A stretch of 33,425 bases of DNA from NCBI GenBank assembly GCA_947627895.1, contig CANQXV010000005.1:1-33425 (forward strand), in the 5' to 3' direction. The position numbers were made by a program, and so were the translations under genes. Of the stretch, positions 15,147 to 22,763 are shown one piece after another; the stretch's first letter is position 1; each line of letters opens with the position of its first letter. This DNA comes from an uncultured Bacilli bacterium. Lineage in GTDB: Bacteria; Bacillota_I; Bacilli_A; RF39; UBA660. The notes below the pieces were generated by a model. The model saw nothing but the letters and a program-made list of their open reading frames with translations. It made no database searches and had not been told where the DNA came from.

Positions 15147-15377
15147 ATGGATGAATTAAAAGAAATAGGAAAAATATTAATTAAAGAAAGTGAAATTAAT
15201 ACTTTAGCTAAATATGGTATTGAGGTTAGTCACTGTACTTCAACAGATGAAGTACTTTTTCTAATTGATCAATTTTTAAATGATAGCTTTGATTTATTAG
15301 ACGAAGAATATGAAGAACTAGATTTTATTGCTTCGAATTTAATGGAGCGAAAATATTACGGAGAAACTCATAAATGA
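15147..15377 (+). CDS. Small acidic protein of unknown function, coupled to tag
   Basis: I do not recognise this 76-residue protein. It is acidic and predicted helical, with a cluster LLDEEYEELDFIASNLMERKYYGE at the end and no transmembrane segment or metal motif. The ATG lies about 10 bp after a TAAAAT -10-like sequence, with no clear ribosome site, so translation may be leaderless-like or weak. Its TGA stop overlaps the tag start (ATGA at 15374-15377), which suggests translational coupling with the DNA-repair gene. It is likely real because of the overlap, but the role is unknown. Confidence 0.6.
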   Translation: MDELKEIGKILIKESEINTLAKYGIEVSHCTSTDEVLFLIDQFLNDSFDLLDEEYEELDFIASNLMERKYYGETHK

Positions 15378-15913
15378 AAAGATGTAGTTGGGTTAATTTA
15401 AATAATGAAAAATATATTGAATATCATGATAATGAATGGGGAGTTCCTAAATACGAAGATAAAGAATTATTTGAATTATTAGTCCTTGAAATAATGCAAG
15501 CCGGTTTAACATGGGAAACTATTCTTAAAAAACGAGAAAATATGAGGGAAGCATTTGATAATTTTGATTTAAATAAAATTATCAAATATGATGAAATTAA
15601 AATAAATGAATTAATGCAAAACAAAGGAATTATACGTAATCGAAGAAAAATTGAAGCGATAATTAATAATGCCAAAGTTTTTATGGATATTCAAAAAAAC
15701 TATGGAACATTTAGTAATTATATTTGGTCTTATACGAATAATAAAGTATTAAATGGTGTATATCAAACTAAAAATACTTTGTCAGATACTATAAGTCATG
15801 ATTTAAAATCTAAGGGTATGTCTTTCGTGGGCTCTACCATTATTTATGCTTATTTACAAGCTATTGGAATTATTAATGATCATGAAGAAAGTTGTTTTAA
15901 AAATAGCAAGTAA
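15374..15913 (+). CDS. tag: DNA-3-methyladenine glycosylase I (Tag)
   Basis: Tag removes 3-methyladenine from alkylated DNA as the first step of base excision repair. The 179-residue length is normal. The zinc ligands expected from E. coli Tag (C4, H17, H175, C179) are at Cys4, His18, His170 and Cys174 here. The signatures HDNEWGVP, DKELFELLVLE, MQAGLTWETILKKREN and MSFVGSTIIYAYLQAIG are all present. The start overlaps the upstream small ORF by 4 nt. Confidence 0.95.
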   Translation: MKRCSWVNLNNEKYIEYHDNEWGVPKYEDKELFELLVLEIMQAGLTWETILKKRENMREAFDNFDLNKIIKYDEIKINELMQNKGIIRNRRKIEAIINNAKVFMDIQKNYGTFSNYIWSYTNNKVLNGVYQTKNTLSDTISHDLKSKGMSFVGSTIIYAYLQAIGIINDHEESCFKNSK

Positions 15914-15948
15914 AGTGTTATACTTAGTAGTAGAAGGATGGATTACAA

Positions 15949-18087
15949 ATGGATGAATTAATCAAAAAAGTAAGTGAAAAATTAAATTTAAAGGAATATC
16001 AAGTTAAGAATGTTGTTAATATGTTACAGGATGGGGCAACTATTCCTTTTATGGCAAGATACCGAAAAGAGGTAACTGGTTCTTTAAATGAAGATGAATT
16101 AAGAAAAATAGAAACGGAATATAATTATACTGTTAATTTAGAAACCAGAAAAAATGATGTTATCAGATTAATCACCGAAAAAGGCATGATGACTGATGAA
16201 TTACAAAAAGCAATAAAGGCGTGCGAAAAACTAAGTGAAGTTGAAGATGTATATTTGCCATATAAAGAAAAGCGTAAAACTAAGGGAACGGAAGCAATAA
16301 AATTAGGCTTAGAACCTTTAGCTAAAATAATAATGAGTTTTCCAAGTAAAAGTGCGGAGGAACTTGCTAAACCTTATCTAAATGATAAAGTTAAAACGGT
16401 GGATGAAGCAATTACCAATGCTGGATACATTATTGCGGATTGGATAAGTGATAATCCGAAGTATCGGAAATGGTGTCGAAATTATTACTTTAGAAATGGT
16501 TTAGTTAAAGGAAAGTTAAAAAAAGATGCCAAGGATGAAAATAAAGTTTATGAAATTTATTATAATTTTGAACAAAAGATTTCTTGGATTAAACCGCATC
16601 AAACTTTAGCTTTAAACAGAGCTGATAAAGAAAAAGTTATTACTTATAGTTTAAGTGTTGATAGTAAAAATATTTTGGATTATTTAAATAAAGAAGTAAT
16701 TAAAGGTCATGAGTTTCCTTTAAAAACAAAGGCGGAAGAATTTATTTTAGATGCTTGGAAAAGACTTATGGAACCTTCTTTAGAACGAGATATTAAGGCG
16801 GAACTTTATGATAAAGCTAGTGAATTTGGAATTAATGAGTTTGGTAATAATTTAGAAAATTTACTTTTAACACCCCCAATTAAAGAAAGTGTAGTTTTAG
16901 GTTTTGACCCAGCCTTTAGAACAGGTTGTAAACTTGCCGTGTTATCACCAAGTGGTGAGGTTCTAGAAATTGGCGTAATTTATCCACATGAACCCAAAAA
17001 TTTAGTGACAGAAGCCGAACAAATAATGCTAAATTTAATTAAAAAATATGATGTTAAAATTATTGCTATTGGTAATGGTACAGCATCAAGAGAAAGTGAA
17101 GCGTTTGTCGCATCCCTTATTAAAAAATATAAATTAGATGTTAAATTTGTAATCGTAAGTGAAGCAGGGGCTTCTGTTTATTCGGCTTCCCCTTTAGCCA
17201 AGAAAGAGTTTCCGGATTATTCGGTTGAACAAAGAAGTGCCGTAAGTATTGGTAGACGCCTTCAAGATACTTTATCGGAACTTGTAAAAATAGATCCTAA
17301 AAGTATTGGGGTAGGTCTATATCAACATGATTTAAAACCAAAAGAATTAGATGATGAACTTTCATTTGTCGTAAGTAAAATTGTTAACGAAGTTGGAGTT
17401 AATTTAAATAATGCTAGTGAAGCTCTTCTTAATTATGTTTCGGGTTTAAATAAAAAAATAATTACAAAAATTATGGAATATAAAAAGAAAAAAGGTTTAT
17501 TTAAAAGTCGGGAAGATTTAAAAAAGGTAAGTGGCATGGATGATTTTACCTTTGAACAAGCGGCCGGTTTCTTAAGAATTTTAAATGGTACTAATCCATT
17601 AGATAAAACAAATATTCACCCTGAAGATTATGCTTTAGTAGAACAAATAGCTAAAGATTATAATTTAGATTTGAAAGAAGTTGGAACCGAGAAAATGACA
17701 TTCGATTTAGCCAAGTTAGATAATCATACTCTGATGGAAAAATATAATTTAAGTAGTGAAAAAGTAGTAATGCTAAAAGAAAATTTAAGCAGTGGTATAA
17801 TTGATCCTAGAGATGAGGTAAAACAAATGACTTTACGAAGCGATATCTTAACCATTGATGATTTACAAGTAGGGGAATCTCTAGAAGGAACGGTACGTAA
17901 TGTTACTTCCTTTGGTGCTTTTGTTGATATTGGTTTGCATGATGATGCCCTAATTCATATATCAAAACTCAGTAAAAATTTTGTTAAACATCCAAGTGAG
18001 ATTTTAAAAGTAGGCGATATAATTACGGCCTCAGTTTATGAAATCGATAAAGATAAAAATCGGGTTAGTTTATCACTTATTGATTGA
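15949..18087 (+). CDS. tex: Tex-family RNA-binding transcription accessory protein
   Basis: The 712-residue protein has the Tex order. An N-terminal helical region (residues 1-190; FMARYRKEVTGSLNE and VYLPYKEKRKTKGTEA are family hallmarks) is followed by a YqgF/RNase H-like domain (about 320-450; VLGFDPAFRTGCKLAVL), a helix-hairpin-helix region (about 480-560; GVGLYQHD, ALLNYVSGLN, FKSREDLKKVSGM) and a C-terminal S1 domain (about 640-708; VGESLEGTVRNVTSFGAFVDIG). Tex binds nucleic acid and affects transcription; its exact role varies among species. It ends with TGA. It follows tag by 35 bp. Confidence 0.95.
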   Translation: MDELIKKVSEKLNLKEYQVKNVVNMLQDGATIPFMARYRKEVTGSLNEDELRKIETEYNYTVNLETRKNDVIRLITEKGMMTDELQKAIKACEKLSEVEDVYLPYKEKRKTKGTEAIKLGLEPLAKIIMSFPSKSAEELAKPYLNDKVKTVDEAITNAGYIIADWISDNPKYRKWCRNYYFRNGLVKGKLKKDAKDENKVYEIYYNFEQKISWIKPHQTLALNRADKEKVITYSLSVDSKNILDYLNKEVIKGHEFPLKTKAEEFILDAWKRLMEPSLERDIKAELYDKASEFGINEFGNNLENLLLTPPIKESVVLGFDPAFRTGCKLAVLSPSGEVLEIGVIYPHEPKNLVTEAEQIMLNLIKKYDVKIIAIGNGTASRESEAFVASLIKKYKLDVKFVIVSEAGASVYSASPLAKKEFPDYSVEQRSAVSIGRRLQDTLSELVKIDPKSIGVGLYQHDLKPKELDDELSFVVSKIVNEVGVNLNNASEALLNYVSGLNKKIITKIMEYKKKKGLFKSREDLKKVSGMDDFTFEQAAGFLRILNGTNPLDKTNIHPEDYALVEQIAKDYNLDLKEVGTEKMTFDLAKLDNHTLMEKYNLSSEKVVMLKENLSSGIIDPRDEVKQMTLRSDILTIDDLQVGESLEGTVRNVTSFGAFVDIGLHDDALIHISKLSKNFVKHPSEILKVGDIITASVYEIDKDKNRVSLSLID

Positions 18088-18141
18088 CAGTAAAAGTAAG
18101 TATTTGATAAGATAAAAGAAGTTAGGAGAGTTTTGGTAAGT

Positions 18142-18543
18142 ATGGAAAAATATTTAGAAATTTATGGTATGGTTGAAAAGCCCCAAGCAGAAAAGAAAGA
18201 AAAGGAAGTAATTATTCCTAAAAGTGTTGAAATAACTAATTTTGGTATTGAAGCAAATCAAATTTCTTTCTGGGGACCTGAAGCCGAAATGAGTGTTGTT
18301 TATTCCCTTTTTTCGCAAGCAATATACTTTTGTAAATTAGAAGGAATAGAAGCAACATTTTCTTTTACTAAGGCTTTACAAGAAGATTTAGGCTTAAAAA
18401 TAGAGGTTTATTTTAATGATGAAAAACAAGCTGAAATGCTTGGAGATTTAATTATTGATGCCAACCAAACTTTAACTTTAGATTCAATTAAAGGAGTCAA
18501 TAATAGAGGTTTAAAATTAGTAAAAGAAAAGCATAATAATTAA
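18142..18543 (+). CDS. Conserved-looking cytoplasmic protein of unknown function
   Basis: I do not recognise a family. The product is about 133-136 residues; start candidates are TTG 18133 and ATG 18142, with an AGGAG site at 18124-18128 that is slightly close to the first and far from the second. A charged N-terminal stretch (KPQAEKKEKEV) precedes a mixed alpha/beta domain with alternating hydrophobic residues (ISFWGPEAEMSVVYSLFSQAIYF, IEVYFNDEKQAEMLGDLII). No signal or membrane helix. It sits between tex and a flippase-like gene in the same direction with short gaps, so it may be co-transcribed with them. Confidence 0.65.
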   Translation: MEKYLEIYGMVEKPQAEKKEKEVIIPKSVEITNFGIEANQISFWGPEAEMSVVYSLFSQAIYFCKLEGIEATFSFTKALQEDLGLKIEVYFNDEKQAEMLGDLIIDANQTLTLDSIKGVNNRGLKLVKEKHNN

Positions 18544-18560
18544 TAGATATTAAGGGGTTT

Positions 18561-19598
18561 ATGAAAAAATATTTTATTTCGGCATTTATTTTTCTAGTTT
18601 TATTTGGGTTAACATACTTTTTTGTTTTTAAAGAGTGCGATTTTAATTTGCTTATTAACTCGATTAAAGGAATGAATCCTTTATATCTGGTTTTAACTAG
18701 TTTTTTAGTTATAACTTATGTTTTATTAGGAAGTCTCGTAATTAAGAGATTGTTGTATTATCTAGGAATGAAAATAAATTTATATCAAGCTTTAGGTTAT
18801 TATTTCACGGAAATTTATTTTTCGGCGATAACTCCCAGTTATATTGGAGGTCAACCCATTCAAATGCTTGAGATGAAAAAAGATAAAATACCTTATCAAA
18901 CTAGTAGCGTGGTTGTTTTATTTTCTTCAATGTTTAATCGAATTGCTTTAATCTTTTTAGCAACCATATTTCTCCTTATTTTTAATAAAACTTTATTTAC
19001 TCTAAATCCCGTTTATAATTGGTTAGTTATTTTAGGCTTTATTACCACCATCATGGTTATAATAGGATTTGCTGCCGTTATTTATTCTAAAACCGCGGTT
19101 AAAGTTATTTTAAAAGTATCTTTTTGGTTTATTGATCATTTTAAAATATTTAAGAAAAAACAAGAATTAAAAAACAAACTTAAAAAAGCTTTAAAAGAAT
19201 ATCAATTTTGTGCAGCCATTACTAAAAGTAATAAAAGATTAGTTATGGAAACTTTAAGTCTTATGATTTTACAAAGATTTAGTTTACTATTAATGAGTTA
19301 TATGATATATCGTGCCTTTGGTTTTAATACTTATAGTTGGCCTTTAGTAATGGCTTTTCAAATCTGTGTTACTTTAGGTGCCGATTTAACACCAACGCCA
19401 GGAGGCGTTATGGTTAATGAAGGTTTGCTTTTAATCGTAAATGAATTATTGTATGGCTCATCATTAGCCTTATCAGGAATGTTAATGCTACGATTCTTTA
19501 ATTTCTATTTATTAGTAGTTGTAAGTGGTATTTTTTATCTTTTCTTCCATTTTCAAAAAAGAAAGAAAGCTATTAAACTAAAAACAATAGTCCAATAA
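18561..19598 (+). CDS. Flippase-like membrane protein (LPG synthase TM / UPF0104 family)
   Basis: This is a 345-residue polytopic membrane protein with about eight hydrophobic segments, typical of the lysylphosphatidylglycerol synthase transmembrane-region family. Hallmarks are SAITPSYIGGQPIQM (about residues 93-107), where the family has a conserved P-x-x-x-GG, and LTPTPGGVMVNEG near residue 280, matching the P-G-G...E motif. Stand-alone members lack the aminoacyl-transfer domain, as here. They are thought to move lipids or lipid-linked sugars, but the substrate is not predictable. The gene ends at the terminator hairpin that begins the second repeat block. Confidence 0.85.
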   Translation: MKKYFISAFIFLVLFGLTYFFVFKECDFNLLINSIKGMNPLYLVLTSFLVITYVLLGSLVIKRLLYYLGMKINLYQALGYYFTEIYFSAITPSYIGGQPIQMLEMKKDKIPYQTSSVVVLFSSMFNRIALIFLATIFLLIFNKTLFTLNPVYNWLVILGFITTIMVIIGFAAVIYSKTAVKVILKVSFWFIDHFKIFKKKQELKNKLKKALKEYQFCAAITKSNKRLVMETLSLMILQRFSLLLMSYMIYRAFGFNTYSWPLVMAFQICVTLGADLTPTPGGVMVNEGLLLIVNELLYGSSLALSGMLMLRFFNFYLLVVVSGIFYLFFHFQKRKKAIKLKTIVQ

Positions 19599-19599
19599 A

Positions 19600-19650
19600 A
19601 ATAAAAGCAAAATAATGTCGAACTTTGACGAACGAATTATTTTGCTTATT
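19600..19650. terminator. Bidirectional terminator, repeat block copy 2
   Basis: GCAAAATAAT (19607-19616) pairs with ATTATTTTGC (19636-19645), with an inner TCG/CGA extension. It is nearly the same as the hairpin at 5819-5857 and ends the flippase-like gene. Confidence 0.7.
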
Positions 19651-19770
19651 TATTTGCTCTAATTTATAATAAAAACTTGTTACCAGAAATGGATGCGTCT
19701 ACTATTTTCTCGGGGGGTTTTGGTTAACTCATTACTATGAGTTCTAGAATCTGAAAGAAGGTGGTTGCTG

Positions 19771-19848
19771 ATGGCAGAAATTTATTTTTTGCAATTGGTT
19801 GTTTTGTTACTTATTTTAAAGAGTAATAAAAAAGACGATCCTAAGTAG
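19771..19848 (+). CDS. 25-residue hydrophobic peptide, type I toxin-like
   Basis: ATG 19771 follows AGAAGGTGG (19756-19764) at 6-nt spacing and the frame stops at TAG 19846-19848. The peptide is MAEIYF, then a hydrophobic run (LQLVVLLLILK), then a charged tail ending KKDDPK. This layout (short helix, Lys/Asp tail, coding end overlapping a strong hairpin) is that of Fst/TxpA/holin-like type I toxins of Firmicutes. A minus-strand promoter and terminator would give an antisense RNA overlapping the 3' end, as in txpA/ratA. It lies in the loop of an inverted repeat upstream of surface gene 3. Coding potential is supported by the ribosome site; the toxin role is inference. Confidence 0.6.
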   Translation: MAEIYFLQLVVLLLILKSNKKDDPK

Positions 19849-19895
19849 GAACGTCTCCAAAAACCTGTAGACGCTACCTTGCTGGTAACATTTAC
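19828..19895 (-). ncRNA. Candidate antisense (antitoxin-like) RNA
   Basis: The minus-strand promoter TAGACA-17-TATAAT (19930-19902) should start transcription near 19895. A hairpin made by GACGATCCTA (19834-19843) and TAGGAACGTC (19846-19855) is followed on the minus strand by TTTTTT opposite 19828-19833. The RNA would be about 68 nt and overlap the last 21 nt of the toxin-like ORF. Not shown experimentally. Confidence 0.45.
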
Positions 19896-19956
19896 ATTTT
19901 TATTATAATACATGTTTTTTCTTTTGTCTACTTTCCGTCAAATTTCATTTTAGGCA

Positions 19957-19983
19957 TTGAATATATATATATATATATATAAT
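19957..19983 (+). promoter_or_regulatory. P1 promoter with (AT)10 microsatellite spacer, surface gene 3
   Basis: -35 TTGAAT (19957-19962) and -10 TATAAT (19978-19983) are 15 bp apart; the repeat runs 19961-19980 (10 units). Downstream sequence (TTAGGGAG, then AAAGTAGGTGTAAAGTA) is shared with gene 1. Confidence 0.72.
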
Positions 19984-20021
19984 TAGGGAGAAAAGTAGGT
20001 GTAAAGTATTTATACCACATA

Positions 20022-20050
20022 TTGTCGTAACACCTATATAGATGTATAAT
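20022..20050 (+). promoter_or_regulatory. P2 promoter with palindromic spacer, surface gene 3
   Basis: TTGTCG (20022-20027), 17 bp, TATAAT (20045-20050). The spacer holds ACACCTATATAGATGT (20030-20045), the gene 1 palindrome with one base changed. Confidence 0.55.
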
Positions 20051-20107
20051 ATCTATAAGAATAAAATATGTGATTTTTTTACAAAATAAATAAGAAGAGG
20101 TAATAAC

Positions 20108-22714
20108 ATGAAAGAGGTAAATAAAAGAAAAAGTCTAATCTTATTAACAATTGGGGTATTAGCTCTATTAATAGTAATACTTGGGGCTGCTTATGCCTTC
20201 TTTCAAGTTCAAACAAATGGTAGTGAATCATTTGATATTAATGCTACCGCAGGAACAACTGATAATTTCACCTTTCGAATGGAAGATTTAAATATAGGTG
20301 ACGAAGCTAAAAAAATAGTGGACAACCATAATAAAGATGGAGAAAATGAAAATACGGAAATCGTAATAGAAGCCAATCAAAAAAATTTTGTTCAAGGTGG
20401 CAATAATATTGGTGATGGTGTAAAAGCAACAGCAAGTCTAATCGCCAATAACTATAATTACACTGCATCATATACTTATAATTTATATTTAAATATTAAT
20501 GAAAACAATTTTGTTTATACCAATGAAGAAGAAAGCACACCCGAACTTGTAATGGTAGTAAAAGAAAATGGTAAGTATTTAGATAAATTAGGAGGACTTT
20601 CTACAACAACAGTTCAAGTAAAAGATGAAGAAGAACCAGTAACAGCCTTTGATATAACAACTAGTAAAAATTTTATAAAAATAGCTAGTGATAAAGCAAT
20701 AGATGCAACTGAAGAAACTGGTGGTAAAACCGAAGATGTATGGGAAATATCCATAATATTTTTAAATTTAGAAAATGACCAAATTGCTAATACAGATAAA
20801 CAATTTGATGCTGAATTGTCAATTCAAACCCAAAAAATAAATTATCTAAATTTAGGAAATAAGGATTATGCTTTTTATCGAGAAACATCATTAGAAGAAA
20901 AAGGATATAGAGAACAAATAAAGAATGTTCATATAGTAGATTATATAGCAGAAGAAGAAACTTTAAATAAAATAGCGAACTGGGATTTGTCTAGTAATAG
21001 TGATGGATCAATAATGGGATGGTTAGTTCAAGCTAATGAAGATGAAGTGGCTCCATATGATTTATATATTGGTTATGAGGGTGAACTGAAGGCCAAAAGC
21101 CTTGCCTATGCATTTTGCAATATGAAGAATTTAGAAACAATAGATGGATTAGAAAAAATAGACACTTTAAATGTAACAAATATGGCCTTTATGTTTTATA
21201 ATACAAAGATAGATGTTTTAGATTTAAGCACCTGGGACACAACTCAAGTAACAAATATGTATGCTATGTTTGCTGAAATGACAAACTTAACAGAAATTCA
21301 AGGAATAGAAAATTTTAAAACAAAAAATGTTAAAGAAATGGGATTTTTATTTAATAATACTAGTGTAACAACATTAGATTTAAGCACCTGGGATACATCT
21401 CAAGTAACTGATATGTATGCTATGTTTGCTAATATGCCAAACTTAACAGAAATCCAAGGAATAGAAAATTTTAAAACTGAAAATGTTACTAATATGGGTT
21501 ATATTTTTAGTAATACTGCTTTAAGTGTACTGAATTTAAGCACTTGGAATACAACTCAAGTAACCAGTATGGATAGTATGTTTGCTAATATGCCAAATTT
21601 AACAAAAATCCAAGGAATAGAAAATTTTAAAACCGAAAATGTTACAAATATGCATGGTATGTTTTATAATACAAAATTAAGCACATTAAACTTGAACAAA
21701 TGGAATGTTTCTAAAGTAACTGATATGTCCTATATGTTTTGCCTTTCCACTTTAGTTACATTGGATTTAAGAGAATGGGATACATCACAAGTTACTAATA
21801 TGGATCGCATGTTTGCTTCTATACCAAATTTAACAGAAATAAAGGGGATAGAAGAATTTAAAACCAGCAAAGTTACAAATATGAGTTATATGTTTTATAA
21901 TACAAAATTAAGCACATTAAACTTGAACAAATGGAATGTTTCTAAAGTAACTGATATGTCCTATATGTTTTGCCTTTCCACTTTAGTTACATTGGATTTA
22001 AGAGAATGGGATACATCACAAGTTACTAATATGGATCGCATGTTTGCTTCTATACCAAATTTAACAGAAATAAAGGGGATAGAAGAATTTAAAACCAGCA
22101 AAGTTACAAATATGAGTTATATGTTTTATGATATAGCAATAAGTACATTAGATTTAACTAACTGGAATATATCACAAGTTACTAATATGGATAGTATGTT
22201 TGCTAATATGCCAAATTTAACAGAAATCCAAGGAATAGAAGATTTCAAAACAAACAATGTTACAAATATGCATAATATATTTAATGGTACAGCATTAAGT
22301 ACATTAGATTTAAGCACCTGGGATACATCGCAAGTAACTGATATGCAAGGTATGTTTTATAATATGACAAACTTAACAGAAATTCAAGGAATAGAAGATT
22401 TTAAAACTAGCAATGTTACCAATATGAGCTATATGTTTTATAATACAAAATTAAGTACATTAAATTTAAGTAATTGGGATACATCGCAAGTAATTGATAT
22501 GAAATATATGTTTTCTAACACGCTAAATTTAACAACTTTAAATATGACTAATGCAAAATTTACTCAATTAACTAGTTATGAGAATATGTTTAGTAATATT
22601 AATCCTGCCTTAAAAGTAACAATAACTAGTGTAATAGATGGTGTAAATAATGAAGAATGGTTTCTTAAAAATAATGTTTTGACAAAAGAACATTTAGAAG
22701 TTTTACAAGGATAA
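20108..22714 (+). CDS. Exported surface protein 3: TasA-like signal plus BspA-type (DUF285) leucine-rich repeats
   Basis: The 868-residue protein begins with the same signal-like segment as proteins 1 and 2 (NKRKSLIL ... GAAYAFFQVQTNGSE) and a related beta-rich stretch (about residues 30-240). It then switches to at least ten repeats of BspA/DUF285 type, with cores such as LDLSTWDTSQVTDMYAMF and LTEIQGIENFKT-NVTNM. These repeats are common in adhesins of oral and gut bacteria and in Mycoplasma surface lipoproteins. No lipobox, LPXTG or other C-terminal anchor is visible. A perfect 231-bp (77-residue) tandem duplication lies at 21658-22129. It is controlled by an AT-repeat P1 and a palindromic P2 promoter, and ends at a hairpin that also holds the sufC start signals. 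Likely a surface adhesin. Confidence 0.82.
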   Translation: MKEVNKRKSLILLTIGVLALLIVILGAAYAFFQVQTNGSESFDINATAGTTDNFTFRMEDLNIGDEAKKIVDNHNKDGENENTEIVIEANQKNFVQGGNNIGDGVKATASLIANNYNYTASYTYNLYLNINENNFVYTNEEESTPELVMVVKENGKYLDKLGGLSTTTVQVKDEEEPVTAFDITTSKNFIKIASDKAIDATEETGGKTEDVWEISIIFLNLENDQIANTDKQFDAELSIQTQKINYLNLGNKDYAFYRETSLEEKGYREQIKNVHIVDYIAEEETLNKIANWDLSSNSDGSIMGWLVQANEDEVAPYDLYIGYEGELKAKSLAYAFCNMKNLETIDGLEKIDTLNVTNMAFMFYNTKIDVLDLSTWDTTQVTNMYAMFAEMTNLTEIQGIENFKTKNVKEMGFLFNNTSVTTLDLSTWDTSQVTDMYAMFANMPNLTEIQGIENFKTENVTNMGYIFSNTALSVLNLSTWNTTQVTSMDSMFANMPNLTKIQGIENFKTENVTNMHGMFYNTKLSTLNLNKWNVSKVTDMSYMFCLSTLVTLDLREWDTSQVTNMDRMFASIPNLTEIKGIEEFKTSKVTNMSYMFYNTKLSTLNLNKWNVSKVTDMSYMFCLSTLVTLDLREWDTSQVTNMDRMFASIPNLTEIKGIEEFKTSKVTNMSYMFYDIAISTLDLTNWNISQVTNMDSMFANMPNLTEIQGIEDFKTNNVTNMHNIFNGTALSTLDLSTWDTSQVTDMQGMFYNMTNLTEIQGIEDFKTSNVTNMSYMFYNTKLSTLNLSNWDTSQVIDMKYMFSNTLNLTTLNMTNAKFTQLTSYENMFSNINPALKVTITSVIDGVNNEEWFLKNNVLTKEHLEVLQG
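21658..22129 (+). repeat. Perfect tandem duplication, 231-bp unit, in the BspA-like gene
   Basis: The unit 21661-21891 is repeated without a visible mismatch at 21892-22122, and identity continues a few bases on each side. It is in frame (77 codons) and equals about one and a half pairs of leucine-rich repeats. Confidence 0.85.
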
Positions 22715-22716
22715 TC

Positions 22717-22763
22717 TTTAAAAAGTAAATCACTTATGTTAAAATACTCATAGGTGATTTTTT
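22717..22763 (+). promoter_or_regulatory. Terminator hairpin containing the sufC promoter and ribosome site
   Basis: AAATCACTTATG (22727-22738) pairs with CATAGGTGATTT (22749-22760), then T. The loop carries TAAAAT (22740-22745), 17 bp after TTTAAA (22717-22722). Transcripts starting here begin near 22752 at AGGTGA and leave out the left arm, freeing the ribosome site. Read-through RNA would fold and terminate. Confidence 0.6.

Larger units (their letters stand above)
19642..19930. repeat. Inverted-repeat element with facing promoters, copy 2 (toxin-like insert in loop)
   Basis: The arms are the same as copy 1: GTTACCAG (19679-19686)/CTGGTAAC (19882-19889) and GCGTCTAC (19695-19702)/GTAGACGC (19867-19874), here perfectly paired. 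The loop is 164 nt (19703-19866). Plus promoter: TTGCTT (19642-19647), 17 bp, TATAAT (19665-19670). Minus promoter: TAGACA (19930-19925), 17 bp, TATAAT (19907-19902). The loop holds a small stem AACTCAT-TACT-ATGAGTT, a 25-codon ORF with a ribosome site, and a hairpin with a T-run on the minus strand. Confidence 0.75.

Noticed and set aside
15147-18087. Mycoplasma genetic code (TGA = Trp)
   Set aside because: Trp is encoded by TGG in the genes inspected, and TGA ends the ORF before tag and the tex gene at sensible places.
21190-22560. Regular repeats that might be a CRISPR array
   Set aside because: Repeats are in frame, degenerate and encode BspA-type leucine-rich units; no short identical repeats with unique spacers.
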